From: Paracyclopina nana
Lineage: Eukaryota > Arthropoda > Copepoda > Cyclopoida > Cyclopettidae
DNA length: 64,000 nt
Assembly: GCA_019096065.1 (NCBI GenBank)
Contig: JAGUCH010000003.1
Location: 434,001 to 498,000 of the forward strand
Direction: 5' to 3'
A program made the position numbers and the translations under genes. Shown here one piece after another: positions 15,423 through 28,000 of this stretch; position 1 is the stretch's first letter, and each line of letters starts with the position of its first letter. Below the pieces are notes generated by a model. That model was not told the origin of the DNA. It saw nothing but the letters and a program-made list of their open reading frames with translations, and did no database searches.

Positions 15423-16066
15423 ATGGTGACTTCCTCGCCAATCGATCCGAAACTGATAGTGAGGAATTCCCCAGTGAGGGCAGCAATCCCCGTGCTTCCG
15501 ATGCCAGTCGCGACATTGTGCTTCGTAATTAACATTTTCGTGCCAGGTTTGGGTGAGCACAATTAGAACCAACTTCCTTTTTTCGCGGCATTGCTCATTA
15601 TTTGCGAATCCTGCATGATTTCAGGCACAATTTTGAGCGGACTCTTTGTCCTCTGCTGCTGCTGTGGTCGCACGAGATATCATGAAGATTGTGATGGTGA
15701 CAAGAGATTTTGCTCCTTCGTCATGAACTTTGTCATTGGGATCAGCCAGTTCGCAACAATTATTCTATGCTTGGTGGGCTGGTGCTGGAGCATTGGCTGG
15801 GGAATCACTTTGATATCCGTTTCAAGTAAGGATTACACAAACTCTTTGCTTCACCACACCCAATCATGATCTTGTTCCGTCTTCTTTGTGATTTTTTTTT
15901 CAGCTCGTTAATGACATTTTTTTCCTTTGCAGAACGCAATCAAGTGTACTTGTCACGTTTGCGCAAAGAAATGCAAGACACTTCAGATGGTCAGTTCTCG
16001 CGCAAAACATCAATAGCAAAGAGTGAATCAGCGAAATCCAAAGCGGTCAGTGATGATCCGGCATGA
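15423..16066 (+). CDS. SPEC3 / Stum family membrane protein
   Basis: Three exons, 15423-15552, 15625-15825 and 15933-16066, keep frame and give 154 residues. The body matches the SPEC3/Stum family: VRAAIPVLPMPVATLCFVIN then IFVPGLGTILSGLFVLCCCC. There are two hydrophobic segments (about 22-50 and 75-105) and a Cys-rich stretch between them. The last exon is a cytoplasmic, basic, Ser/Lys-rich tail (LSRLRKEMQDTSDGQFSRK). Drosophila stumble, of this family, acts in mechanosensory dendrites of proprioceptive neurons; SPEC3 is ciliary in sea urchin. A similar membrane role is inferred. Downstream, another lysine-rich open segment (KSLTEAVKAK) precedes a stop near 16213, which may reflect an alternative 3' end. 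Confidence 0.85.
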
Positions 16067-16967
16067 TTACTTGGCTGAATCCAAAAAGAAAATTCTAGCT
16101 GATGGTGCAAGATTAAATAAATCAATATGAGTATGCAAATGGATCATTGAAAGCTAATGACGTCACAAACTCGAAGAAAAAGTCGCTCACCGAGGCTGTC
16201 AAGGCAAAGTAATCTCGCTTGATTGATCCGGGTGCTCACGAGGTTGCGCGAGCTGCCATTTGACGGAATTTTGATGTTTCAGCGATAGAAAAACAAAAAA
16301 TAGGGCGGAGTATATTAAAAATGTTGTAGCAGGCAAAAAAGTCGTCAAATTGACGCATCATAAAAACGTGTGTGAGTTACGTGCGAAAAATAGCACAGTC
16401 GCCGGGCGTGTCGACTCCATTTGACCGTTTAGGCATCGCCCCTAGAGCCTAAAGTCACTGCAGTAAGCACTAAGCAGACAGCTGCTGCTGATTACTGAAC
16501 AAAAGCCACAGGGTGACCAGATCATTCAAAGAAATTGGCTGATTTCAAGCCATAATTACTGTGGTCTGAAAAGAAAAAATTAAAGCCGCATTGCCTGAAA
16601 AGTGACACCTTTTGCTTTCTGGCCATTTTGCAGTGTTGCCGAAGCGCTTGCGAAAACTGTGGCCTTATTTGGAATAATCCGGAGGTATTTGAAAACAGTC
16701 ATTTGGCCACACTGTATTATAGTGTCTATTTCGACTTGAGCAACGTCTACGGCGATAAAAATCTTCCGAACACTTTTGCTTAAAGAAGTCCTTCAAAGTG
16801 GAAAGTCTCCATGTGTTTTCGACAAACAAAGGAATGTGAGGCCGTGTTGTCCCCGAAGAAGGCGCAGCGCAACGGCTGAATAACGAGCTGAATTTTAATG
16901 AGGGGAGGCCGAAAAGTGTCCGATTGACGTAGTGCTCGGAAAGCCCCAGTTGAATTGACTGGCCAAT
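16067..16967. other. spacer between SPEC3/Stum and SLMAP genes
   Basis: It holds the SPEC3 3' end (AATAAA-like aaataaatca near 16115) and the SLMAP promoter and 5' leader. No other gene is supported. Confidence 0.5.
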
Positions 16968-18944
16968 ATGGTCGTGAACAATGCCAACTTGAGCATGAAC
17001 AACTCACCACCGGCCCCCGAAGTCCCGAGGGCGTGCCTCATTTGTCGCCCCAATTCCCACCCGTTCAACGACCGAACCTTGGCTCTGGACCAGGCCGTCA
17101 AAGTTGGCCGGTCAGTGGCGAGAGCCAGAGCCACGGCCAGCAATGCCATTTTCGACTGCAAAGTGCTGTCTCGCAACCACGCACTCCTCTGGTACGAGGC
17201 CGGCAAGTTTTACCTGCAAGACACCAAGTCGAGCAATGGCACTTTTGTCAACAACCAGAGGTTGAGCAAGGGCAGCGAGGAGTCGCCGCCCAGGGAGGTG
17301 TGCTCGGGTGACATCCTCCAGTTCGGCGTCGATGTCATGGAGAACTCGAAGAAAGTCACCCACGGGTGCATCATTGCCACCCTCAAGCTCTTTTTGCCGG
17401 ACGGCAAGGAGGCCAAGGCCAGCCCCACCATTGTCAACAGTACAAACTCGTCGGCCTTGATGTCGCTCAGCCTGCCCACCCAGGACTTGTACCAGCTCAA
17501 CCTGTACATCCAAGAGGCCCTCGCCAGAGAGCAGCTGCTGGAGACGAAGCTCGCCGTCCTCCAGAGGCTCGTGGGTCAGACTGAGTCGGCCTCGAGTGAT
17601 GCTTGGAAAAGCCTCATCGATGAGGATCGTCTGCTCACCAGAGTCGAAATCCTCGAGAGCCAACTGACGACCTATGGCAAAGGCATGAACGAGGACAAGC
17701 TGAGGGAGGAGACGCAGAGATTGATGGAGGAGAAGGAGGAGTACCAAGACAGAGCCAAGGATACCCTCAAGCGTCTTGTCAACGAAAAGCTGGAAGCTGT
17801 CAAGAAGCTGCAAGAGCTGGAGAAAAGCATCAGCAACACCGAGGACGAGTTCGCCACCCTGCGGGAGTTGTACGAAAACAATATCGAGGACAACAAAAAG
17901 CTGGCAGCTGAGGTCAACCGGATCACCAAGGAGCTGGAGGCCGCCAAAGAAAAGATTCCCCCGGAAGCCTCTCAAGTGCCCTCCGACGAGGCCGGCGAGG
18001 CAGATGATGATAAAAAGCCTGGTGATCAGACAGAGGAAGAGCAGCTCGCGGAAGCTGATGATGAAACGAGGCTGGTTGAGGTCCACCAAAAAACCATAGA
18101 AGAAGCTGCATCATCGACTGACTCTGAGGAGCTTCCCAACTTAAACAAGGCATCTAAGGACGACGTGCTCAACGCGAGCACCAACACTCTCAATTTGTCG
18201 TCATCAGCTCCGGACGACGCTGACGCTTCCGAGGACGAGATTCACGAGGCCTACCGGCATAAGTTGTCCTCCTTGGAAGCCCAGCTAACAGAATCCCATA
18301 AAAACTTCGAGTCACTGAAGGAGGAAAACAGTGCCATAATCCTTGAGCTTAACGTTGCGCAGCAGCAGCTGTGCGAAGCCTTAAAAGTGCTGGACGAAAA
18401 ATGTAAAGTCCTGGAAGAGTTGGAGGCCCAGAAAGCAGAAGAGCCGTCCTCGCCTTCAAGCCCCTCTTCGGAGGACGAGGAGGCCAAAAAGGCCAAGGAA
18501 GAGGTGGCTAAATTGACAGCTGAAAAGGAGCAGCTATGCGAGGAAAATGAGCGACTTCGCGCGGAGGTCGACTCCCACCGGCAGGTCATTGAGGACTACG
18601 AGCAGCGTTTGATGGCAGCTTCGTCAACCTCAACGTTGGTAGCTTCAACCGTGGGCGTTGGCAGTCAGAAGGAGCTGGAAAAGAGTCTGGTCGAGGCTGA
18701 GGCCAAGATCAACGAGTTGCTGAAGGTGAAGGAGAAGTATGCGGAAGTGAGTGCGGAGAAGAGCACGCTAGCCATGAACTTGTCAGAGATGCAAGAAGAA
18801 ATGAACCTCATGTCCTTGCAGAGCAGGACAGCCACCGCTTGTGCTCTCGTGCCTGTGGTCGTTGTCGTCCTTGCCATACTTACATCCTACCTTCCATTCT
18901 TCCCCAACCTTTTCGGAGGTGGCGGCGGCGTCGGGGGGAACTAG
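16968..18944 (+). CDS. SLMAP: Sarcolemmal membrane-associated protein (FHA, coiled coil, tail anchor)
   Basis: One exon of 658 codons. Residues about 20-145 are an FHA domain, with VGRSVARA, the phosphothreonine-contact segment SRNHALLWY and [13 protein letters not shown]. The middle is long heptad-rich coiled coil broken by acidic Ser-rich linkers. The last 38 residues contain one transmembrane segment ([15 protein letters not shown]) and a Gly-rich end, as in tail-anchored SLMAP. The family recruits the STRIPAK phosphatase complex to MST1/2-type kinases in Hippo signalling through the FHA domain. The ATG at 16968 begins the frame before the FHA domain; a second Met lies ten codons on. Absence of introns over 2 kb is odd for this gene, whose vertebrate homologues have many. 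It could be intron loss or a processed copy, but the frame is intact. It ends 82 bases from the convergent UBR gene. Confidence 0.92.
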   Translation: MVVNNANLSMNNSPPAPEVPRACLICRPNSHPFNDRTLALDQAVKVGRSVARARATASNAIFDCKVLSRNHALLWYEAGKFYLQDTKSSNGTFVNNQRLSKGSEESPPREVCSGDILQFGVDVMENSKKVTHGCIIATLKLFLPDGKEAKASPTIVNSTNSSALMSLSLPTQDLYQLNLYIQEALAREQLLETKLAVLQRLVGQTESASSDAWKSLIDEDRLLTRVEILESQLTTYGKGMNEDKLREETQRLMEEKEEYQDRAKDTLKRLVNEKLEAVKKLQELEKSISNTEDEFATLRELYENNIEDNKKLAAEVNRITKELEAAKEKIPPEASQVPSDEAGEADDDKKPGDQTEEEQLAEADDETRLVEVHQKTIEEAASSTDSEELPNLNKASKDDVLNASTNTLNLSSSAPDDADASEDEIHEAYRHKLSSLEAQLTESHKNFESLKEENSAIILELNVAQQQLCEALKVLDEKCKVLEELEAQKAEEPSSPSSPSSEDEEAKKAKEEVAKLTAEKEQLCEENERLRAEVDSHRQVIEDYEQRLMAASSTSTLVASTVGVGSQKELEKSLVEAEAKINELLKVKEKYAEVSAEKSTLAMNLSEMQEEMNLMSLQSRTATACALVPVVVVVLAILTSYLPFFPNLFGGGGGVGGN

Positions 18945-19013
18945 CGTGCAATACTCTTCTTTTTGCAAATCGAATAATAGTAAAACAATGTTCTTCTCAC
19001 GTACGATGATTGC

Positions 19014-19019
19014 TTTATT
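19014..19019 (-). terminator. poly(A) signal of the UBR gene
   Basis: TTTATT on the plus strand reads AATAAA on the minus strand, 7 bases beyond the UBR stop codon. The UBR and SLMAP stop codons are about 80 bases apart, so the two 3' ends must abut or overlap. Confidence 0.6.
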
Positions 19020-19025
19020 CATGTT

Positions 19026-22000
19026 CTACAGCTGAAACCACGGCGTGTTAATCATCAAGTGGTTGACTTCCAAGGAATGGGAAATTTCCTGGGGTATGCT
19101 ATGGTTCAGCCACAACTTGTAGATCTTCCGGTACTTGTCCTGACACAGGCGGAGGGGATTGCCTCTTCGGAGTCCTGCGTCCGTTTCGCCATACTGATCG
19201 ACATACGGAGGCTGGATGAAGCAACCTTTGGAGGGGCCGAAGAGGAGGACAATCTTGCACTCTCTCACGCGCAGGAAGATGCCCACGCCTCCGCCACAAA
19301 CTCGGGTGTGGGCGGTGCAAGCGCCCACCGGAGACTGGTAGCCCTCAATGGTGTACTGACAGCAGTAGGATTGCGAGCACATGACCTCGCCGCAAATCAG
19401 GCACATGGCAGGCACTCGAGATTCGTCGCACCTAAAGTTGGGGCAAGTGAACGTTGACACGTTGTTGATCAGCTCAGAGTAGTCTTGAGGCAGGGTGACG
19501 AGGCTGTTCAGTTTGAGGGGGAAGATCAGTGCTGATCCTCTGCTTTGGCTGGAGGAGGCCACTGCCAATGAGCCTTGCACTCCAGGATGGCTGGCCCACA
19601 TGCGAGCCATGCCTTTGTCGAGGACTTCTGAGAACAGCTCTGTTGGGTCCGAGGGGAGAGCGAGGAACTTGCACAGCTCCTCGTGCTCGTTTCCGGAGAA
19701 ATGTTGCAGTTCCGGAGGCCCTGGCACGTTCGTGAGGTGGTGGTAGAAAATGGCCGCAACTCTCAAAAATGGAACAGAGGCTGCTTTGAGGTCGTTCCAA
19801 ACAGCTTTGCCAGACAGGCCTTCAGATCCGTCATTGTCCGACGCGAATCCAACCGCATCGCGCACCTCATGCAGCACTCGAAGCACAATCGCATCCTCGT
19901 CGTCATTGTCATGGCAATGCTCAGCATCCGGATTGAACGTCGAGAACTGATCGGTTGTCAGCATGATTTGAACCAGGTGGACGATATAAATAAGCTTGAG
20001 TAGGTGCTGGTCTTGCACATTTCCCGAGGGCAGCGGAGCCGCGTGATCTCCATTGAAGAGGGAAGGCACGCAAAAAGTCAAGGCGACCAGCAGTCCAAAG
20101 GCATCAATGTCCAGAATGCTGGGATTCTCCAGGCCATCCACTTCAGTCAAGATGCTCAATAATCTGAGGCCATGGCTGCGCTTGATTTTGGGCTCTCCGA
20201 AGTTGGACCCCATCACTGAGCACACTCTGACTAGTGAGGCCGCGAGGCTCTCCCTGTGCCTGGTCATGGAGGCCGAGGAGTTGAGCAGCGAGGCCGTTCG
20301 GCCCGAGTCCAGCTCCGAGTGGACGGACGCGTGGATGGTGAAAGCGCACGTGTTCCACGCCTCGACCAGCACTTGCTCATCCATGGTGGAGTTTTCGAGC
20401 TCCATGTCCTTGGCGATCCGGAGGACAGACTTGCAAAATAAGCTCATCATCTCGTGGATGGAGTCGGAGAACACCAACTCTTGCCCCTCCTGGTCAGTGA
20501 AGAGCCTGGAAAAATTCAGCGCTGCCTCCTCACTGGACTCGCCCATTTCTTGGACAACTTGGTCCAGAGGACAAGTGTAGAAGCGCTTGGAGGGCGGGGC
20601 CTTTGGAGCTGAACTTGGAGGCGGCGGGGCTGGCACAGTGGTGGCAATGGCCAAGAGGCCGGCAGCTCCCTCGGTTGCAGTGCGCAAAATCCTCTGCAAG
20701 TCCATGCGCACGTTCTCCACCTCGATGCCAGCTAGTTCAGGCTTGTCACCATGGCCATCACCGGATGTCACTCTGGACTTGGTAAGCTCTTTCTTGTACT
20801 TCAGTGTAGTGCAAATGCACTCGAGCCAATGCGAAAAGGTCAGCCTTATGGGCTTTGTGGAATCCACCTCTTGCCTGCGCAAAAGGACCATATCTACATC
20901 ATTGTCATTAGTAAAAAATAAGTGTGAAATACCCTCTGGCAAGTGCAGTAGCGTCGGAATCGGAGGCATCAGTGCTCATGTCTTCGGTCTTTTCGTGGGC
21001 CGGATATGGAGCGGTGACAGTCTGCTGCATCAAGTGCAGTTGTGGAATAAGGGGGATCACCGTATTTGACAAGCTCCGACAAAGAGGGCACAAAAACTCC
21101 TGTAATTATAAATTGGTTTCATAAAATAGTGCATAAAACAATTGTGCGCATTTTTTAAAGCGTTTTACCAAAATCTACCCTTAATGCATCAATTGTGTAT
21201 GCCTCGGGACTTTTTTGTTATAAATGCCCCACTGTGAGATTGAATAAACGTTTTCGAAAATGGGGTACAAAAACTGTGAGCCTAGAAGCCATTTCAAATA
21301 AGAAGCTGAAAATTGCCCTTGAAATGAGAATTTGGTGCCTTGACGGAACGCCAAGTGTGGGAGAAAAAGGCTTTTTTGTACACTGTGCCGTCCAAAAAAT
21401 ACCTAAAAACTCAATGAAGTTTTGAAAGGCACATATTTATATACAAGTTCCCATGAAACTAGTATTAAGTTTTTACGTAGATTGGCTAAATGTCAAGCGC
21501 AATAGTATATTTATAATTATTTTTGGTTAGCTTAATAAGCTTTTAAGTGCCTCAGCTAAGGTTGGAGTACAATGCATAAAACACTACTACTAAAAACTAA
21601 ACTAGTTATTAACTACTACTACTACTATGCCTCTCAACATTTTTTGGCCCTCTGTTACAGTTTTCAGCACCTGCATCATACTTTGGTTGCTGGAACTAAA
21701 CCTCTCCATTCCTTTTTCTTAAAGACTGGTCAACACCGTCTGAGTCTTGCGGGCACGCGTTAATCTGTATGTAGTACAGGGAAATGATTTGAAGATATAA
21801 TGAAACGGGTCAATACTTTTAAGGCCCAATAGGAGGTATCAGTCTTGTGACCATTCTAAAGAAAATTCAAAGAAGATATGGCAAAAGATCACAAAGCTTC
21901 TAATTGTGTAAGCACAAAGTCAAGTAGTTTTTTTCTTGGCATGAAACAAATTAGGCAAAAAAGTTCAAAAGCTTCGGACTGGTAAAGGCAACTTGAGGTA

Positions 22001-25000
22001 ACATTTTTCTGTCATGTCTGTCAGGGTAAAGGGGGGATAAGAAAAAGGGAAAACTTCAAAAAAATTCGAGTTTTCAACTGCCTTCGAAAAGATTTAATTT
22101 TGATGAAGGTTTTTCATTTCAAGAAAAATTAATTCATTTTTGCAACACCCCTTCTAGCTCAACTTTTTCCCTGTCAATTTGGCTGACCAGTCTTTAGAAA
22201 AAGCATGGAGAAGTTTAGCTGGAACGACCATAACAAAAGCTTTCTGAGCCACCTATTTATTTTATACTGGCTTTACCCATTTTAAAGAACCAATTTTTCT
22301 TTTTTGAATGAATTAAAATATCAAGTTCCTGCAAGTTTCCTTGTAAGTAACTCTTCAGAAAAAATCTCATGACACTGTCCTTTTAAATACTCAGGTGAAA
22401 TGAAATAATTGTTTTTCAAAGTAGATCTTGAACCCTAGGTGGTCATATCTTTTAAAACATCCAACAATTATTGGGCTTCAACATCAAGATCTTAAGACTC
22501 AGCACAAACAAGTATAGGCTTTACAAACAGCCATGAATTTGGATCTAAAAATATGCCCCCATTTCCCTAGTGACTTTTCCCATCACAGAATGGATGGTCG
22601 CAAACCAAACCTAAATGAATTTGACCACCTCAACATGTATTTATATTCTGAAAGGCCTTTTAGGGGTCTTTTCAAGGGTGCAAATGTCTAAATCGATTTC
22701 CGGTGCCCATCACTACATAATAATTTGAAAAACGGTACATGCTAAATACCGCACACAATCGCAACGCAACACACACTACTAAAACCGCACACAACAAAAT
22801 ACCGCACACTACTAAATACCGCACACTACTAAATACCGCACACAACAAAATACCGCACACTACTAAATACCGCACACTACTAAATACCGCAAACTACTAA
22901 ATACCGCACACTACTAAATACCGCACACTACTAAATACCGCACACTACTTTTTATATTATAATATATCAATGAACTAATAATCAAACTGGCTGAAGGATA
23001 ACACAAATTATTTTTTAGAAACACTAGTAGTATGCTTCTAGTAAATTTGTTTTTGTCTATAGGAAACAGTAAACAGACCCCATATCTAGCCTAGCGACTA
23101 ATTTTGTAAGTTTTTGGACGTCTTTCTGCTGCCTAAGTTGGGACGTATGTCAGTATTAAGCTAATTTTTCTCATGATTATATTTGGCAAGGTAGGATTTA
23201 AGCATGCTCCGCTCGTTTTGAGGCATTATATGGATGCACTTTATTATGATTTGACCATATTTTGAGCCTTCCGGAATTGATTTGCACCAAGATGATCTAG
23301 AATGTAAGGTGAACTACCAGCTGAAATTAGCTTAACACGGGGTCTAACTATTCTATGGAAGGGCTTCTGACAGAAAAAAAATAGAATTCTGTGGAAATAA
23401 CCAAGCGGAACTACTCTATTTGATAAGAAAAAAATCTGTCACTTACAGAAAGAGTCTAATGAGGGCAAATTTGTCGGAAAAAAGCCAAATCTGGTAGCTC
23501 AGATTAATACGTCACTCGCATCATTCACTAGCGTGCGCTCAACTTCACGCCAGCCAAGGGGCCGCAAAATCTAATTTTGAATTTAGCGCTTTTTTTAATG
23601 TACTTGGGCGACTGTGGCGCCCTCCAACTAATGACAGAATCTTGGTTGCGTGAGACTTAAAAAAGTTGCGTCAAGGCATGCCTTGGTGGACGGGCCTGAT
23701 TTGCACAATAAAAGTGGCAGTATTGTTTGATGAATTTGGGCTACTTTTGGCCTGATATTAAAGTACATGTCTTGTAACACCAAAAAGGCACGGGTCAACT
23801 ACGCTCGCGCGTCCTGACGTCACTACAGCTGAACTGACGTCCGAAAACATCGGTTCCCCTTTCCTATTGCCGGTTTTTTTAAGTGTGTGCGGTATTTAGT
23901 ATGTTTGCCTACTAAATACCGCACACTAAAAATAGTCATGAATTAATTAAAGGAAAGCAAATGTGTTTCTGTGAATTCGAGTTTTCTTTGCAGTTATATA
24001 AGCTATACCAACCAGAAATTCACAAAAAAAACCTCGATGAAACTTACACGTTTTATATGATGGAGAGTAATTTTCGCATATATAATTCAGTTTACCAATT
24101 CGTCTCGGTTCATGTAACTACACATATATAAAGGCTCAGACGTTTTACTTTATCAAGTGACACACATTATAAAGTATTTTATAAGGTGTGTTGCTCCTCT
24201 GTTTGACCAGAGACCATGATATTGTCCAAGAAGTAAATCCCATTGCAGAAAAAAGGAGAAAAATGTCTTGCATGGGGATCGAACCCTGATCATCTAGATT
24301 AGGAGTCTGACGCTCTACTGACTGAGCTACCAACACAGATAGAAAAAAATGTTGTTAGAATTTCTTTTTATTCTTCTTCTAAGCTGAGCTAAGCTTAGCA
24401 GAGGTGTTTAGTCTCTTTCAGAGATACCAGACAAACCTTGATCTAACACAGCTTTTAACACTTTTTAAGTGATTCATTAACACTTTCGGCTAATTTTGCA
24501 CTACTGAGGGCCTCTCAACCCAAGCCCTCAAAGTAATGGATCAAATGCTAAGTCAAGATTGCCTGGTCTGGTAACTTCATTAACATTTGAAAATTACTTT
24601 CCATCATATAAAATCGTATATATATATGTAAACAAATTATAAAACAGGCTTACAAAATGTCTGAGCTCATTTTACAAAGTAAAAATCTCGTAGCATTACT
24701 TGGCTCTTGCAAGCTCGAGCCCGCAAAGATGCCACTCGATTTTTACTTTACAAAATTTGCTCAGCTATTTTAGCTTGTTTTATAAATTGTTAACATATAT
24801 AAATAGATATTATCAACATGGAGTTCAAGTCATTATGTAACATTAACTGCCATGACACCAAGATATAGTTATTTATATACTGTAATATGATTTCCTCGTG
24901 TTATAATTCAGTTTGCCGATCCGAAAAAACCCTAGACTGCTGAATCAAGAGCCGAGCGCTCTAACCATTTCGCTATAGGAGCACCTCTGAAGAAATGGGT

Positions 25001-28000
25001 TTAAAAAGTCTATTTAATTGCTCCCAAACCACTGGATGCTAGCTAATGAGAGCCAGTGATAGTTCAACTTTATAATAAGAGAGAGCGGCAATCATCCAAC
25101 GCACATTGCTGAGCAGATTGCAATGGTCGAAACTCTGGTCGAAGTCATAGGTGGCGCAATTTTTAGGAAATCTGTCACTACACCTCGCCAAGTAAATAAG
25201 TTCGACCTTTGCAAATTTTGGAGGGCTCGCGTTGATCTCAGCTAGCCAAGATTGCCGCTCTCTCTGATATTCAGATGAACCAAAATCCTTGCTCAGCTAT
25301 TTAATGACCCTACTTTACGTGCCCCAGCTCGAAATAAATAACTATAAAAACTGCTGCCTCATCACCGGCTCATTTTTTAGAGAAAAAATTACAAAATAGA
25401 CCCACCCAAAAATTTGAAACCGCAGAAAAAGTTAATACGATGATACTTAGCTAGAATCCTTTGTTCATGAGATATCTGCTTACTTTGGTATTAAGAAAAT
25501 GGCATAACTTTACTGTACTTTTTGCAACATTTTGTAGCTTGTTACAACACATTGCATAAAAGTGAATTTATGCCTAAAAATTGCTTGTTCCCCCAGAATT
25601 TTGCATTTCAGATGTGGTTGTAGATGTAATTGCCTACAACGGATTAAGTTTTTAAAAATCTTATGTAGTGATGCAGTAATGGGTGCCTTAAACTTAAACC
25701 ATTTTTAGCCTCAAAACTTTCGTGTGTGGCATTTTCAAATCGAGAACCTTATTCCGAAATGTCACCCCAAGATCCATACCACAAAGCTAATAATAATTTC
25801 CAAGGCAATCGGGCATAGAAAGCACAATTTTGAAGCTGAACAGATATGTTACCTGCTTCAACACATTGAAGTTTTGGGGGCTTCGCAAGCGTCCACGGTT
25901 CCTCTCCGAGTTCTGGATGTCCTCAAAGTAGGTTTTCCAGCATGAAGCATGCATGACATGGCCGCACGATGAGGTATGAGTGCCCATGTGCAAATCAGAT
26001 GGTAGCAGGGGCAGACTGGGCTCAACAGCATTGGACTGTTTCCCAAGGGCAAAGCCATCCACGCACTGTTGCCTCCTATTGGAGAGGACAGTGGATTTTT
26101 GCAAGAAAGCAGCTGTCACCAGAGCTTTGCCTTCCGCTGTCAACTCGTCCTCATCTTGGCACAAGATGCAAGTGTGGAAAACAGACTCTGAGGCTGGAGG
26201 TGGCGGGGCCCTGTAGGGACCCAAGCACTGAGCGACGACACTCGGCTCCTCAAGTGTGGTGTCCATGTCATTGGAGTCATTGTCATTGTCTGTATTCAAC
26301 CTTGGCTTCTTTTGCACGGTGTCAGCGAAAAGCTGCCTGTTCTCCTTCATGAAATTCTTCTGAGCGTTCTTCATTTGATCCATGACCTTTTTGCGCCTCT
26401 CGGCGGCCAGCCTTTTCCTCTCGGTCTCCTTGTCATCGCTGGCAGACTTGGAGCTAGGCTCCTTCAACGAAAAAGAGGCAACCGAGGAGGCCTCAGCTGG
26501 ACTCTTGACATCAGTCGGAGCAGCGATTCCAGCGACTCGTTGCCAAGTTGAAATGGTCCACAAGAGGAGATCTTTGTGGCTCTCAATGCGCTGCGAGCCC
26601 ACAAGCCTTTGGAGGCTCTCGTAAATCTGGAACCTTTCCGAGCTGGCCTTGGTGAAGCTCAAGTACCCATTGGACCTCTCTTCCTCAAGGAGCGACAGGC
26701 CAATCAAGTGGAGCGCTTTGTGAACCTACAACAAATCAATGAGACACAAATTGAATAAATTTTCTTCTTCAATACCTGGTTCTCTGAGAAGCATCTGGAG
26801 CGTAGGTTGTCGGCCCGTTCCAGGATCAATTTCAAGATGTGCAGGAAGGCATCGCATTCCATGATCTTGACCGCAGGCAGGAACTGCTGGGTGAATTTGG
26901 GAGGGCAGGGCGGAGGGTTGCATTCCGGATCACTCGCAGCCTTTCGCCTTTGCCGCTGAGCCTCCTCCGACTTGGACTGCTGCTCACGAGTGTACCGGTA
27001 GAAGAAGACGTTGTACCGATCGAAAAACTCCGCCTTCAGCTCGTATTTGCCCTTGCTGGAGGACCCAGCCGAGCTGGGCTTCTTGAACACTGCCACAGCC
27101 TCCACAACTTTTTCCAGGCCAGTCTCCTTGTGGATGTCCTCGGCCAGGGCACGATTCAGGGCTGAATGGGTCATGGGCTCTATGCAAAGGAGCTGGATGA
27201 TGTCTCTTCGCACCGAGTCCTCCTGCGTCACCTCTCCGACACCGGGAATGAACCTCTCTTGCAGAATGTATATGAGAGTGGAGAGGAACTCCTCAGCGAG
27301 AGTGTTGATCTGCCGCACGCTGTCATCCTCCTTGCAGTCGAACTCCTCGTTGGACCAGTTGACCAGCTGATACTTGCCCACCACATTGATGATGAAGTCA
27401 TTGGGATCCATATTGGCAGCAGCAAATTGGAGCATGGTGATGTCCTGATCCTCCATCTCTCTGCGCCATCTTGGGTCATGGTAGGCCATGACTTGGTCCA
27501 CAAGAGAGTGCCCATTTCGCCTCCACATGCCGGCCTGGATTTGGGCCACAAACACCGTGGTCCTCAGACTGGGCTCCATCAGTTGCATGGGAGACGGTTT
27601 CTCCATGATGTCCAGCTCGTTGGCCGAGAACGTCAGCTCAAACTTGCTCATGAAAATGGTGAGAGCTGCCGTGAGCCTGGTCAGGGGATGATGCAAGGCC
27701 ACCGGCTTCGAGCTGATCTGGTAGTCCAGACACCTGGACGTCTTGCCCGCAATAGTGTGATCGATGAACTCTTGGCCGGTGGAGTTGAGGTCCTCGAAGA
27801 GCTTTTTGAAGAGCATCCGGAGAGTCTTGATGTAGACCACTTTATCGGTGGAGCACCACTTGGTCACCAGGTGGATCGCGGGTATGAAGTTGAGTTGAAG
27901 CCTGAAGCACGGCTCCCAGTCAAACTCATGATCGATATGGTGCGAGGTCTGCCGGACCTGCAGATCCATGCCCTGCATCCAGGATAGGATCTCCACCAGG

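Noticed and set aside
17112-18089. 325-codon Leu-rich frame antisense to SLMAP
   Set aside because: It is the antisense shadow of a GC-rich coiled-coil coding region; the sense frame has clear FHA and tail-anchor domains.
22741-22951. Possible CRISPR-like array
   Set aside because: Units are contiguous 17-mers without unique spacers, in an animal intron. It is a minisatellite.
24145-24336. Open frame beginning MLVAQSVERQTPNLDDQG on the minus strand
   Set aside because: This peptide is a familiar spurious translation of a tRNA sequence. It covers the tRNA-Arg-like element.
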